From assembly GCA_030141605.1 (NCBI GenBank), contig JAQGDQ010001006.1, positions 1 through 64,000 on the forward strand: a stretch of DNA of 64,000 nt, written 5' to 3'. Both the position numbers and the translations under genes were made by a program. Position 1 is the first letter of the stretch, and every line of letters starts with the position of its first letter. The DNA comes from Tubiluchus corallicola. Lineage: Eukaryota; Priapulida; Priapulimorpha; Priapulimorphida; Tubiluchidae. Shown one piece after another: positions 1-10,959 of this stretch. The notes below the pieces were generated by a model that made no database searches, had not been told where the DNA came from, and saw only the letters and a list, made by a program, of their open reading frames with translations.

Positions 1-120
1 TGTAGCTTGCACAATGTAAGTTAGAACAGAAGCAATTTTCACAAACATGTAAGTAAACAAATGGGAGATTATACAAACTGTAAAATTTAATACACAAAGA
101 CAAACTAAGACAATTTTTCA

Positions 121-1143
121 CTGTTACCTGAGATCCTGTACGGAAGCAGTCAATATCTCATTCAAAAACTCGATATCTTCCACAATGTCTATGTAAAATT
201 TAATACACAAAGACAAACTAAGACAATTTTTCACTGTTACCTGAGATCCTGTACGGAAGCAGTCAATATCTCATTCAAAAACTCGATATCTTCCACGATG
301 TCTATGTAAAATTTAATACACAAAGACAAACTAAGACAATTTTTCACTGTTACCTGAGGTCTTGTACGGAGACAGTCAATATCTCATTCAAAAACTCAAT
401 ATCTTCCACGATGTCTATGTAAAATTTAATACACAAAGACAAACTAAGACAATTTTTCACTGTTACCTGAGGTCTTGTACGGAGACAGTCAATATCTCAT
501 TCAAAAACTCGATATCTTCCACAATGTCTATGTAAAATTTAATACACAAAGACAAACTAAGACAATTTTTCACTGTTACCTGAGATCCTGTACGGAAGCA
601 GTCAATATCTCATTCAAAGCTCAATATCTTCCACGATGTCTATGTAAAATTTAATACACAAAGACAAACTAAGACAATTTTTCACTGTTACCTGAGGTCT
701 TGTACGGAGACAGTCAATATCTCATTCAAAAACTCGATATCTTCCACGATGTCTATGTAAAATTTAATACACAAAGATAAACTAAGACAATTTTTCACTG
801 TTACCTGAGGTCCTGTACAGAAGCAGTCAATATCTCATTCAAAAACTCGATATCTTCCACCATGTCTATGTAAAATTTAATACACAAAGATAAACTAAGA
901 CAATTTTTCACTGTTACCTGAGGTCCTGTACAGAAGCAGTCAATATCTCATTCAAAAACTCGATATCTTCCACGATGTCTATGTAAAATTTAATACACAA
1001 AGACAAACTAAGACAATTTTTCACTGTTACCTGAGGTCCTGTACGGAAGCAGTCAATATCTCATTCAAAAACTCAATATCTTCCACGATGTCTATGTAAA
1101 ATTTAATACATAAAGACAAACTAAGACAATTTTTCGCTGTTAC
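121..1143. repeat. 113-bp minisatellite built from an exon tail plus splice donor
   Basis: About nine head-to-tail units of 113 bp (one is a base shorter) lie immediately downstream, on the minus strand, of the ATP6V1H exon at 1144-1322. Each unit repeats the last 66-67 bases of that exon, its GT donor (minus-strand CTCAG|GTAACAG) and about 47 bases of intron. Divergence between the repeated part and the true exon begins at 1210. Copies differ by a few substitutions (for example gagatcctg versus gaggtcttg), and the array runs to the left edge of the window. Confidence 0.95.
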
Positions 1144-1322
1144 CTGAGGTCCTGTACGGAAGCAGTCAATATCTCATTCAAAAACTCTATATCTTCCACG
1201 ATGTCTATGTCGTCATACGTCCGATTCTGCAGAAACTCGAGCTGCTTTAACACTTTGCATGAAACCATGGCAACGGCATTGTCTTGAATGATTTCTTTAT
1301 CTTCTGGTTTCTCTAACACGTT
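1144..1322 (-). CDS. ATP6V1H: V-type proton ATPase subunit H, internal exon ending SVQDL
   Basis: This exon encodes 59 complete codons plus two bases, beginning NVLEKPEDKE and ending ILTASVQDL. It contains the stretch CKVLKQLEFL and an acidic IDIVEDIEFL segment typical of subunit H, the cytosolic V1 regulatory subunit that bridges V1 and Vo and silences ATPase activity in free V1. The acceptor is a TTTTGCTTTCCAG tract just above 1322 and the donor is GTAACAG below 1144. It joins the exon at 3462-3654 in frame, giving ATFR-NVLEK. The next expected exon (SSFDEY... to NYELL) is absent from the window. The donor and the last 66 bases are repeated about nine more times downstream. Confidence 0.93.
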
Positions 1323-1534
1323 CTGGAAAGCAAAATGAGAAAGGTAAAGCAAATCCGAGACATCGTTATAACGAAATAGTAATCGTTATAATCATATAAC
1401 GAATTAACGATAGCATTAGTTGCCAGCTAATTTGGGAATATACTGATACTAAAAGTATCCCGTACTGTCACATGTATAGGTAGCGCTACTAGATTCTGAG
1501 CTACAAGAAGGAAATCTTAACTTCTGCACTGTCA

Positions 1535-1605
1535 TGCTGAGTTGGTAGAGTGTAGGAATACTAATTCCAGGTCTTGGGTTCAAAGTCCAAAGAGTTCACA
1601 ATTTT
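1535..1605 (+). repeat. tRNA-like SINE remnant
   Basis: A box A-like segment (gctgagttggtagagtg) is followed about 35 bases later by a box B-like segment (gggttcaaagtcc). This is the layout of a tRNA-derived SINE head. No cloverleaf with paired acceptor stem can be drawn, so it is not called as a tRNA gene. Confidence 0.4.
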
Positions 1606-2059
1606 TCAGTGTCTTTTCTCCAATGGGTAATAATTGGTAAAACGAACTGCAATGGTTCATAAAATTCTGCCACTCACAGTCATAATTAATTGATGAAACC
1701 TGAAACATATCACTATAATAATCTATAGGAGGATAAGTACGCTATTGCTCATAAGTTTCTGAAATGGCTTGCAGCAAATGTAAACTAGAAAATGCAACAG
1801 CATATTTTAAATTAAAAAGTATTGAAATGCAAGAGAATAAACAGAAGTCAAACAGTTTGCCGAATTATTTTACCGCTTAACAATATCAATATATATATAT
1901 CAACAGCTTAATAAAGTTTTTTTTAATTAAGCCTGTAAACAAACTCAGTATGAATCCTGATACGCATTGTGTTGTAACTTAGGTATTGTTACAGCCATAT
2001 TAAACTATTATATTATTACATATTAAACTACTACATATTACATAGTAAAAACTTTGCAA

Positions 2060-3461
2060 TAGTTGATACAAGATCATACAACATGCCCGAAATGTAGCGA
2101 GGATGACTCTAGTATTAATTACATCGTAAAAACTTTACAATAGTTGATACAAGATCATACAACATACCCGGAATGTAGCGAGGACGACTTCAGTATTAAA
2201 TACGTAGTAAAAACTTTACAAGTTGATACAAGATCATACAACATACCCGGAATGTAGCAAGGTCGACTCTAGTATTAAATACATTATAAAAACTTTACAA
2301 TAGTTGATACAAGATCATACAACATACCCGGAATGTAGCGAGGACGACTCTAGTATTAAATACGTAGTAAAAACTTTACAATAGCTGATATAAGATTATA
2401 CAACATACCTGGAATGTAGCAAGGACGACTCTAGTATTAAATACATAGTAAAAACTTTACAATAACTTATATAAGATCATACAACATACCCGGAATGTAG
2501 CGAGGACGACTCTCGTATTAAATACATTGTAAAAACTTTACAATAGTTGATACAAGATCATACAACATGCCCGGAATGTAGCGAGGACGATTCAAGTATT
2601 AAATACATTGTAAAAACTTTACAATAATTGATACAAGATCATACAACATACCCGGAATGTAGCAAGGACGATTCAAGTATTAAATACATTGTAAAAACTT
2701 TACAATAGTTGATACAAGATCATACAACATACCCGGAATGTAGCAAGGACGATTCAAGTATTAAATACATTGTAAAAACTTTACAATAATTGATACAAGA
2801 TCATACAACATACCCGGAATGTAGCGAGGACGACTCTAGTATTAAATACATAGTAAAAACTTTACAATAGTTGATACAAGATCATACAACATACCCGGAA
2901 TGTAGCGAGGACGACTCTAGTATTAAATACATAGTAAAAACTTTACAATAGTTGATACAAGATCATACAACATACCCGGAATGTAGCGAGGACGATTCAA
3001 GTATTAAATACATTGCAAAAACTTTACAATAGTTGATACAAGATCATACAACATACCCGGAATGTAGCGAGGACGACTCTAGTATTAAATACGTAGTAAA
3101 AACTTTACAATAGTTGATACAAGATCATACAACATACCCGGAATGTAGCGAGGACGACTCTAGTATTAAATACATAGTAAAAACTTTACAATAGTTGATA
3201 CAAGATCATACAACATACCCGGAATGTAGCGAGGACGACTCTAGTATTAAATACATTGTAAAAACTTTACAATAGTTGATACAAGATCATACAACATACC
3301 CGGAATGTAGCGAGGACGATTCAAGTATTAAATACATTGCAAAAACTTTACAATAGTTGATACAAGATCATACAACATACCCGGAATGTAGCGAGGACGA
3401 TTCAAGTATTAAATACATTGTAAAAACTTTACAATAGTTGATACAAGATCATACAACATAC
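2060..3461. repeat. ~82-bp minisatellite built from an exon tail plus splice donor
   Basis: About 17 tandem units of 81-82 bp fill most of the intron between the ATP6V1H exons at 3462-3654 and 1144-1322. On the minus strand each unit holds the last 27-28 bases of the upstream exon (…GCTACATTCCGG), the donor GTATGTTGTATG and about 54 bases of intron. The copy touching 3462 is the real exon end. Units vary at a few sites (gcgaggacgactct versus gcaaggacgattca). Confidence 0.95.
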
Positions 3462-3654
3462 CCGGAATGTAGCGAGGACGACTCTAGTAACCTTTTCTTT
3501 TACCGATTCACTCAGTATATCAGCTAGAATAGGAATAACATTGTAGTTGTTCATCTTTTCCGCTAGGGTGGGGTTGAACGTCAACACCCACAGACAGAAA
3601 ATCAGCTGATACTGTATCTGATAGTTGACTTTGCCAGCAAGAACAGATATTAGT
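3462..3654 (-). CDS. ATP6V1H: V-type proton ATPase subunit H, internal exon
   Basis: The exon has 193 bases, one finishing the previous codon and then 64 codons, reading [46 protein letters not shown] and [15 protein letters not shown]. These are hallmark segments of the ARM-repeat-like helical domain of subunit H. The acceptor is GTTTTTAG above 3654 and the donor is GTATGTTG below 3462. Frame continuity with the exon at 5390-5487 (AC+A completes Thr) and with 1144-1322 is exact. Confidence 0.95.
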
Positions 3655-4639
3655 CTAAAAACAAGAGTAAAAACAAATAGTACATGCATTTTCAGAAGAG
3701 AAGCGACTTACAGATGTTTTACTTAAGTGGCGGCTCGTCTGTAGGCACTGCGGAACTGCAGCACCCCCTATTTTCACTCAATATTGTTGACAACATTCAA
3801 CATACTTGTAAATTCTTGAACCAGAGCACGTGATGGAACTGTGCGCTTCACAGTTCCAGCGACAGAGTGTTTGCGGTTGTGTGCATGCTGCGATTTGACA
3901 GCTCATGTGTTAGTATAGCGGTAAATTTGCAATTTCAATTTTTACCTTCAGATTTGCCTAGTTTTAGTAGAACACACTGAATCTCTTACAGTAGCACTGT
4001 GTACTTCAATTTTCTCTTTCGCAAACACGTGCAAAACACTCATGGAGCATTTTCGTGATTGAAAATTATGTTAGTTTGTGATGTCATCAATAGTTGGGCT
4101 CACCTGCCGTTAATAAAGTTTTTAATCTATTATTTAATTATCAGAAACGCAGTATTAATTGTGTTAAAATTGGACTTGAAGTTGGACAACAACAACATTA
4201 AAGTTTTTGTTGGACTTGAAAATGGGGTAGTATATGAAAAATCATCCTGTTTTTTAAACAGATATTTTTATTTAAGATGCACATAAAATTATTATTGATT
4301 AGCAGATTATTGTGGCCTTAAATTTTATTTATTTTTTTACCATTTATAAAAACACAGTAATTCAGTTTTATTTTAGTAAATTTACTTACTAACTTGCTAC
4401 ATTAAAATAGCTTAGCTTAACCAACAAATTTGCACACAAAGCAATTTGAAGAGAAAAAAACTGCCCAAAACGCAAGTTTTTGAACAATAACGTGAAAAAT
4501 ACGTTGAATGCATTTTACAGTCTCACGACAGATCGTTTGTTATAGGAACAGATGAATTTATTGTTTATTAAATTATTTGTTGTTTACTTCCTAAAATAAA
4601 TCATAGGAAGGTGTTTACAATTCCCCAAACAGTTTAAGT

Positions 4640-4770
4640 AAACCCACCCTAACACTATCCTTATCCTAATCCTAGCACTAACACGTCTAGCCTAACCCTA
4701 AACCAATTCTAACTCTAATCCTAATCCTAACCCTATCGCTATCCTAATCCTAGCACTAACCTATTGAATT
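4640..4770. repeat. degenerate telomere-like (CCCTAA-type) minisatellite
   Basis: Variants of ctaatcctaaccctatcct are strung together between a left flank containing gtttacaattccccaaac and a right flank with gcgaacttcccaattttg. Related arrays with similar flanks occur at 25085-25235 and 32885-33155 in the opposite orientation. Confidence 0.7.
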
Positions 4771-5097
4771 CAGCGAACTTCCCAATTTTGTTAAAAGTCG
4801 TAATTAAATGCTGAAATGTTGGCAGGAAAAATTTTTATTGACCTAGACAGCTTATTGTGTAAATTTTAGAAAATGTTACTGCCTAAAATTTTTACTGTCT
4901 CAATTTTTACTGTCTTCATGTAGTTATAATTTTTCTTGTACCAATACCTCTAGTGGCATCCAAAAGATTTTAAGTAGTACATATTTTTACCATGTTATCG
5001 CTCATATACATTATGTTTGATATCGGTTTACGAGCTTTAAGCTCATGTTTTACGAATATGTACTGTTTATATCATACCGATGAAAATAAACATTATC

Positions 5098-5182
5098 TTA
5101 TCCTATCCTGTCCTGTCCTGTCCTGTCCTGTCCTGTCCTGTCCTATCCTATCCTATCCTATCTTATCTTATCTTATCTTATC
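5098..5182. repeat. pentanucleotide microsatellite TCCTG/TCCTA/TCTTA
   Basis: Three adjacent blocks of related pentamers (tcctg, tccta, tctta) form one tract, consistent with successive spread of point-mutated units. Confidence 0.9.
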
Positions 5183-5389
5183 TAACCGAACTCTAGCCTA
5201 ACCCTAAACCAATCCTAGCTCTAATCCTAATCCATTTTAGGAATAAATTTCTCGTGTGTGAAATAGCAAACTTTAACCAAACAAACGATCTATTTTCACA
5301 CTATAAAGGACATTCAACGTTTCACTCACGCGAAAGATGACAAGGTTCAAGACAGCAAAGTTTCTCGTATTTTAAGTTTTTATACTTAC

Positions 5390-5487
5390 GTTGATATTCC
5401 GTCCACGTTAACAAAAGCAAACCTGTATTCGTCAATGCGCAACATCATTTGCAAGCAACGAGCAACAGTTTGTAAATACTCGTTATT
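5390..5487 (-). CDS. ATP6V1H: V-type proton ATPase subunit H, internal exon
   Basis: This short exon (98 bases, 32 codons plus two bases) reads [20 protein letters not shown] then [13 protein letters not shown], a strongly conserved subunit H segment lying directly before [10 protein letters not shown] in the protein. The acceptor is TATTTTGTTGCAG above 5487 and the donor is AC|GTAAGTAT below 5390. It is the most N-terminal exon found here. Earlier exons would be expected further up the minus strand, but none is seen before the plus-strand exons begin at 7139. Confidence 0.92.
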
Positions 5488-5726
5488 CTGCAACAAAATA
5501 TCAAGTGCCAATAAAATGTGGCCTGACATACAGAAAAATCAAAATACACTCATATCTTGGTTAACCGGACCACGCTTAACGGAAATCGGAAAAATCAGAC
5601 AAAATCTGGTCTGTTAAAAAGACCCGCATACTATGGACACTGTCCGTCCCTTCACAAGCTGACCGCTAGTTGATAGGCCATCATTTTGTTTAAATCTAAG
5701 CAGCATGTAAACACACGTGTGTAGCT

Positions 5727-6985
5727 TGTATGTCAGCATGTGTAAGTGGTTTAATCAGCATGTGTAAGTGGTTTAATCAGCATGTGTAAGTAGTTTAAAC
5801 AGCATGTGTAAGTGGTTTAAACAGCATGTGTAAGTGGTTTAATCAGCATGTGTAAGTGGTTTAATCAGCATGTGTAAGTAGTTTAAACAGCATGTGTAAG
5901 TGGTTTAAGCAGCATGTGTAAGTGGTTTAATCAGCATGTGTAAGTGGTTTAATCAGCATGTGTAAGTGGTTTAATCAGCATGTGTAAGTGGTTTAATCAG
6001 CATGTGTAAGTGGTTTAATCAGCATGTGTAAGTGGTTTAATCAGCATGTGTAAGTAGTTTAAACAGCATGTGTAAGTGGTTTAAACAGCATGTGTAAGTG
6101 GTTTATCAGCATGTGTAAGTGGTTTAAGCAGCATGTGTAAGTGGTTTAAACAGCATGTGTAAGTGGTTTAATCAGCATGTGTAAGTGGTTTATCAGCATG
6201 TGTAAGTGGTTTAATCAGCATGTGTAAGTGGTTTAAACAGCATGTGTAAGTGGTTTAAGCAGCATTGTAAGTGGTTTAACACATGTAAGTGGTTTAATCA
6301 GCATGTGTAAGTGGTTTAAACAGCATGTGTAAGTGGTTTAAACAGCATGTGTAAGTGGTTTATCAGCATGTGTAAGTGGTTTAAACAGCATGTGTAAGTG
6401 GTTTAAACAGCATGTGTAAGTGGTTTAATCAGCATGTGTAAGTGGTTTAATCAGCATGTGTAAGTGGTTTAATCAGCATGTGTAAGTGGTTTAATCAGCA
6501 TGTGTTAGTGGTTTAAGCAGCATGTGTAAGTGGTTTAAACAGCATGTGTAAGTGGTTTAAGCAGCATGTGTAAGTGGTTTAATCAGCATGTGTAAGTGGT
6601 TTAAACAGCATGTGTAAGTGGTTTAAACAGCATGTGTAAGTGGTTTATCAGCATGTGTAAGTGGTTTAATCAGCATGTGTAAGTGGTTTATCAGCATGTG
6701 TAAGTGGTTTAATCAGCATGTGTAAGTGGTTTAATCAGCATGTGTAAGTGGTTTATCAGCATGTGTAAGTGGTTTAAACAGCATGTGTAAGTGGTTTAAA
6801 CAGCATGTGTAAGTGGTTTAAGCAGCATGTGTAAGTGGTTTAAACAGCATGTGTAAGTGGTTTATCAGCATGTGTAAGTGGTTTAATCAGCATGTGTAAG
6901 TGGTTTATCAGCATGTGTAAGTGGTTTAATCAGCATGTGTAAGTGGTTTAATCAGCATGTGTAAGTGGTTTATCAGCATGTGAGT
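5727..6985. repeat. 20-22-bp minisatellite, each unit with GTAAGT
   Basis: Roughly 55-60 direct repeats of cagcatgtgtaagtggttta followed by at, aa, ag or nothing, so unit length alternates between 20 and 22 bp. There are no unique spacers, which excludes a CRISPR-like array. The array lies between the minus-strand and plus-strand halves of ATP6V1H, at or near the orientation switch. Confidence 0.95.
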
Positions 6986-7138
6986 GGCTTCTTTAATAGA
7001 CATGTGAAGCTCCAACTCATCCTTATGGCCAATCAACCGAAACCGATTATGGTCGTAACTCAACGACTAACTGTATTATGTTAGTGAGGTAGCTTGAAAG
7101 AGCTGAAATTGAAGAGGGAATGTTTTTTTTGCTTACAG

Positions 7139-7240
7139 AATTTTGGTGAAACTCATGGAGACGACAAGAGATCCTCTGATCTTGTCCGTGGCAGCTCACG
7201 ACGTTGGGGAGTACGTTCGTCACTATCCCAGAGGAAAACA
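7139..7240 (+). CDS. ATP6V1H: V-type proton ATPase subunit H, third-last exon
   Basis: Here the gene continues on the opposite strand. After one base the exon reads [20 protein letters not shown] then [13 protein letters not shown], the C-terminal domain of subunit H. The acceptor is TTTTTTTTGCTTACAG before 7139 and the donor GTCAGTAT after 7240; two bases (CA) carry over to the next exon. The exon that should precede it (about 45 residues, SSFDEY... to NYELL) was not found upstream on either strand. Confidence 0.92.
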
Positions 7241-7419
7241 GTCAGTATCTTATCAGAATTTGTGATCTCACAATTTTTGTGTTTTTGATAAATATGGATT
7301 AATTACCACATGAGCAACTTCACTGAAAATCTATTTTCATCTTATGCATGCTTGTTTACTTGGCTTTCAATATTTTATGCCGGGGGAGGCGGGGGAGGGG
7401 GGGTGATAAATACAACTAC

Positions 7420-7705
7420 GGTAAAGTGGGTATAACTCGAACACTCGGGACTGGAAAACTTGTTTGAGTTATGCAGCTGTACAATGTTTGTAAGAAAACA
7501 AGATTGAGTGGCTCATCAACGTTGAACAATACACTAGTAACACTACTGGCTGTGAAAATGACAAACTGGGAGCTTTTAATAAACTATTAAACAACAATTT
7601 TTATGAACAATCAAAAATAAAATGACTGGTCCACCTCTATACTAGTCTGAGTAGCACGATTAATAGAATTCGGGAAGAATTTGAGTTATACATAGTTTAC
7701 TATAC
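7420..7705. mobile_element. possible MITE with imperfect inverted ends
   Basis: The left end (acggtaaagtgggtataactc) and the reverse complement of the right end (agtaaactatgtataactca) are similar, and both run into a tcgaa/ctcgggaa-type subterminal motif. It sits in the ATP6V1H intron 7241-7958. The resemblance is imperfect and no clear target-site duplication is seen. Confidence 0.35.
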
Positions 7706-7958
7706 TTACCTTATCTAGTTTTAAGTTGAAAAGTTATTTATTTTTGTTACTATTAGACAAAAAATAATGTCAACAGAACACTTGTTGTATGTTATTAATT
7801 GCTTTATCTCTTTATAAAAATCTGAGTCGAAATACGTAAAGAAATCTTCAAAATGATATGTCATATGTGTTCGGGAGCGAATACGCCTAGTGCATAGATT
7901 ACCGCGCACATTTGCTTTCCATGTTAATGGTATAAGAAATTATGCTGTTTTTTTCCAG

Positions 7959-8072
7959 TGTCATTGAACAGCTGGGTGGTAAGCAGTTGGTAATGCAACA
8001 TTTGAGTCACGAAGATCCTAATGTTCGCTATGAAGCCTTATTAGCCGTACAGAAGCTTATGGTGCACAATTG
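7959..8072 (+). CDS. ATP6V1H: V-type proton ATPase subunit H, penultimate exon
   Basis: Reads (H)[28 protein letters not shown] and AVQKLMVHN, ending with TG of a Trp codon. This is the diagnostic C-terminal block of subunit H. The acceptor is a TTTTTTCCAG tract and the donor is TG|GTATGT. Splicing to 9655 restores NWEYLGKQLE. Confidence 0.95.
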
Positions 8073-8108
8073 GTATGTTTGTTACTATTGGTGAACAAAT
8101 ATACTTTG

Positions 8109-8218
8109 AGGGACTAGGTCTCCAGAGTGACCGAGGGGTCGATGGGACTAGGTCTCCAGAGTGATCGAGGGGTCGATGGGACTAGGTCTCCAGAGTGACC
8201 GAGGGGTCGATGGGACTA
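8109..8218. repeat. three tandem ~35-bp units
   Basis: The sequence ggactaggtctccagagtga followed by ccgaggggtcgatg occurs three times in a row, starting 37 bases after the splice donor at 8073. Confidence 0.9.
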
Positions 8219-8877
8219 TCAAAGGGGTCAAAGGTGTTGATTCCACTCTTTTGTCAGCTTTTAACATCAATGTTTACAGTCTTGCATCAAATGAACTTGT
8301 ACGTTTGTTCCTGCGTGGGAACCATACCCTAGATAATTCTGTGAACACTCAAATTTTTGTTTTAGTGCAGTCTTTTATTTCAAACACCAAGCGCTTTAAA
8401 TAGTATTAAGTTTGTTACTCTTGTTACATATTAATGCTTATATTCATTGCAACATTTTTTGTACATTGTGGTCACCATTGTTCTGCATCTGTGTAGCGTT
8501 TTGCTTCCACTAGGGGAGAACATACATCAGCTGTAAAACTGTCTGTTTCAAATCTAGATGTTACACCTTCAATAAATTATGTTTAAACCGAAAGGTGTTA
8601 ATAAATGCCTCTGGGTCAAAGACGGGTCAATCAACATTGGGGTCTGTATTTCATGAGACACATTCATTTATCATGATGTGTTTCCACCTATTTCAATAAG
8701 ATGTGGAATTCCAACATTATATTCAATATTTTGTACGTTGAACATGATTCCACATAAACAGTAAACGTTTTTTCATTTTTATTTTCCTATATTTCATGAG
8801 AGACATTCACGGGGGGAGTGGGGGGTACAGAACAACAGTTTTGCAGGGCTTCGTATGTAGTTTTCCGCACTAATGTA

Positions 8878-9362
8878 CAGTCATACTTTTGTTTTCGACC
8901 ATAATTTTTTATTTTTCGACCTATATTTTCGATCACTTTTCCTAGAAAGTGTTTGAAAACCGATTTGGTTGAGTACCGAATCATTTATTCCCATAAGAAA
9001 TAATGTAAAAGCAAATAATCCGTTCTCAAGCACCAAATGAACTGTAAAGTATTACTAAAACGAAATATAATAATGCAAAAATGTTTATTCAAACAGTAGA
9101 TATGATATAATTGATAAGAAAAACATAATAGAATTACTTTGAAAGAACGACATAATTATTCCTGCACGGACAAAGATAAGCGTAGAAAGCACTTAGCGAT
9201 GTTAGGCGATTCAGATCTTGTGCGTGACTACGCTCGGCTCGCCGCACGTGTTCATCACGTGTTTGGCAGTTGGTCGAGAGTGGAGACAATTTCGACTGGA
9301 ATTTTCTGGTCGAAAACCAATTTGTACGAGTACGGAGACGTTCGACAACGGAGGTATGACTG
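8878..9362. mobile_element. MITE of Tc1/mariner type with TA target duplication
   Basis: Inverted ends CAGTCATAC...GTATGACTG are flanked by TA on both sides (8876-8877 and 9363-9364). Both subterminal regions contain tcga-rich sequence (gttttcgacc on the left, gttcgacaacgg on the right). Length is 485 bp with no transposase, so it is non-autonomous. It lies in the last ATP6V1H intron. Confidence 0.7.
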
Positions 9363-9654
9363 TATATGCAAACTGCAAATCCAGCTAATTATTTTAAATA
9401 TTTATTTTTTGTGCAAGCCTGGTTTCGACGAGAAATCAAGGATTCCATGAAGGGGTCAATGGTATAAAAAAGTCCCCCTCGAGTAGTGCATGCGTGAATG
9501 GTCTTGGGAATGCTTGTATAGTTTCCACTGTCACATTCTCTAGTTTTTTTAAGAAGGAAAAGAAATTCTACTCTTCAGAACTTTGGCATCTGAAACAAAA
9601 TGTTGATCGGAAGTAACGGCAGGTTTTTAATTTGTTTTATTTTGTTTATTTTAG

Positions 9655-9730
9655 GGAATACCTGGGTAAACAATTGGAGACAACAACGGCTGCAGCAGCT
9701 GACAGCAAATCATTAACTGGAAAAGCTTAG
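9655..9730 (+). CDS. ATP6V1H: V-type proton ATPase subunit H, terminal exon
   Basis: Completes the Trp codon and reads EYLGKQLETTTAAAADSKSL followed by TGKA and a TAG stop at 9728-9730. The EYLGKQLE motif is the conserved C-terminus; the Ala-rich tail is lineage-specific. The acceptor is TTTGTTTATTTTAG. Confidence 0.94.
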
Positions 9731-9781
9731 GACGGTCGTAGTGTATAAAAGCTTAACAAATCATTCCTGTTATAGTAATAT

Positions 9782-9787
9782 AATAAA
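9782..9787 (+). terminator. polyadenylation signal of ATP6V1H
   Basis: AATAAA lies 52 bases after the stop codon. Further AT-rich sequence follows to about 10020. Confidence 0.5.
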
Positions 9788-10167
9788 TGTATCATGTAAG
9801 CTTGTTGATAGTTATAAAGGAACAATGATTAATGTTTTGCCGTTGTCGTTGCCGTTGTTGTATGTGTATTGCTTAAAACCAATTTGTTATATTACTTATG
9901 AGATGGAATCTAATATTCACTTAGTTTGTTATTGTATTATGGACTTGAGTTTATTGTTAAAGAATATGTGTAAATTATGTGTTTGTGGGAAGTAAAATAT
10001 ATAATACTATTTAGTATTTGTTTTGTACTTGCATTCAGATTTTTGTTTAAAGGACAAGATAACGGGTACCCGAAGAAGGTTTCAGAAAAATCGCCTTAAA
10101 AATTGTGTTACAGCAATTTTATTTTTTTGTTTCTTTTCATTTTAAATTTCCCTCATTACTGTTCCGA

Positions 10168-10254
10168 CCGCGCCATTACGTGACATCACTTATGCACCGC
10201 GCCATTACATGATGTCACTTATGCACCGCGCCATTACGTGACGTCACTTATGCA
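10168..10254. repeat. three 29-bp units carrying CRE/ATF-like sites
   Basis: The unit cgcgccattacgtgacatca plus cttatgcac occurs three times. The core varies as TGACATCA, TGATGTCA and TGACGTCA; the third is a perfect CRE. Regulatory activity is only inferred. Confidence 0.85.
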
Positions 10255-10959
10255 CAACACAAATCAGTGAAAGAAAAGGAAATGTTAAATTGATGTCCCA
10301 AAAACTTTCTATGCAAATCTATATTATTTAGCATTTCACTTACCTGCTGGAAAGACTTATCTTTAACTAGAAATAATAATTTAAAATTTTTGTGCCAATT
10401 GGTAAAATGTCGCTAACTCATTCTCCAGGGTGCACCACTCACTAACCAAAAGCGTATTTTTAATCTTATTAACAAGATACAGTGACGTGTGTACTACGAA
10501 TACTCTGATTATTTTTATCAGACTTTATTCAATGTTATCTAAACTTGTTTCAAATGACCTACCATTAAAATGGCTGTGCCTAATGGTCATCGCAGGAGTT
10601 TAAATTTACAAGTTTTATACCGACTCAAGCCCTGCATGTAAAAATACAATATGTAAATGGTATAAAATTTCAAGACGAATTTTTTAAGCTTGATGTAAGT
10701 GGAGGCTTTTCTTGTTTTTAAGTAATTTTGATAAATTCTAACAATTAATGAATTCGTGCAATAAATCTTGTTGATGTGCTTTCATGAAAATAATTGTTTG
10801 AAAACATTGAGCCAAGTTTTTCTCATACAAGTTGCAGTTGATAAAGTACACTTTCTTGTAAGCTTTTACATCTACTAGTAATCTGAGTGAATTTTCAAAA
10901 TGCGTAACAATTTCTTAGACTAACTACATTTTTCACAAGCAAAATGCCCGTTGAACATT

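Larger units (their letters stand above)
3655..5389. other. ATP6V1H intron with simple repeats
   Basis: No coding exon was found. The stretch near 3725 (gtggcggctcgtctgtaggc) looks like one end of a DNA transposon, but no matching second end was seen. Telomere-like degenerate CCCTAA repeats lie at 4640-4770 and 5190-5235, and a TCCTG/TCTTA pentanucleotide tract at 5098-5182. Confidence 0.6.

Noticed and set aside
3720-3960. Transposon-like end gtggcggctcgtctgtaggc
   Set aside because: No matching inverted end or target duplication found, so element boundaries cannot be supported.
5727-6985. Regular short direct repeats resembling a CRISPR array
   Set aside because: Units are contiguous with no unique spacers, inside an animal gene; it is a minisatellite.
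9139-9450. 103-codon frame on the plus strand
   Set aside because: Lies across the end of a TA-flanked MITE in an ATP6V1H intron and has no recognisable domain.
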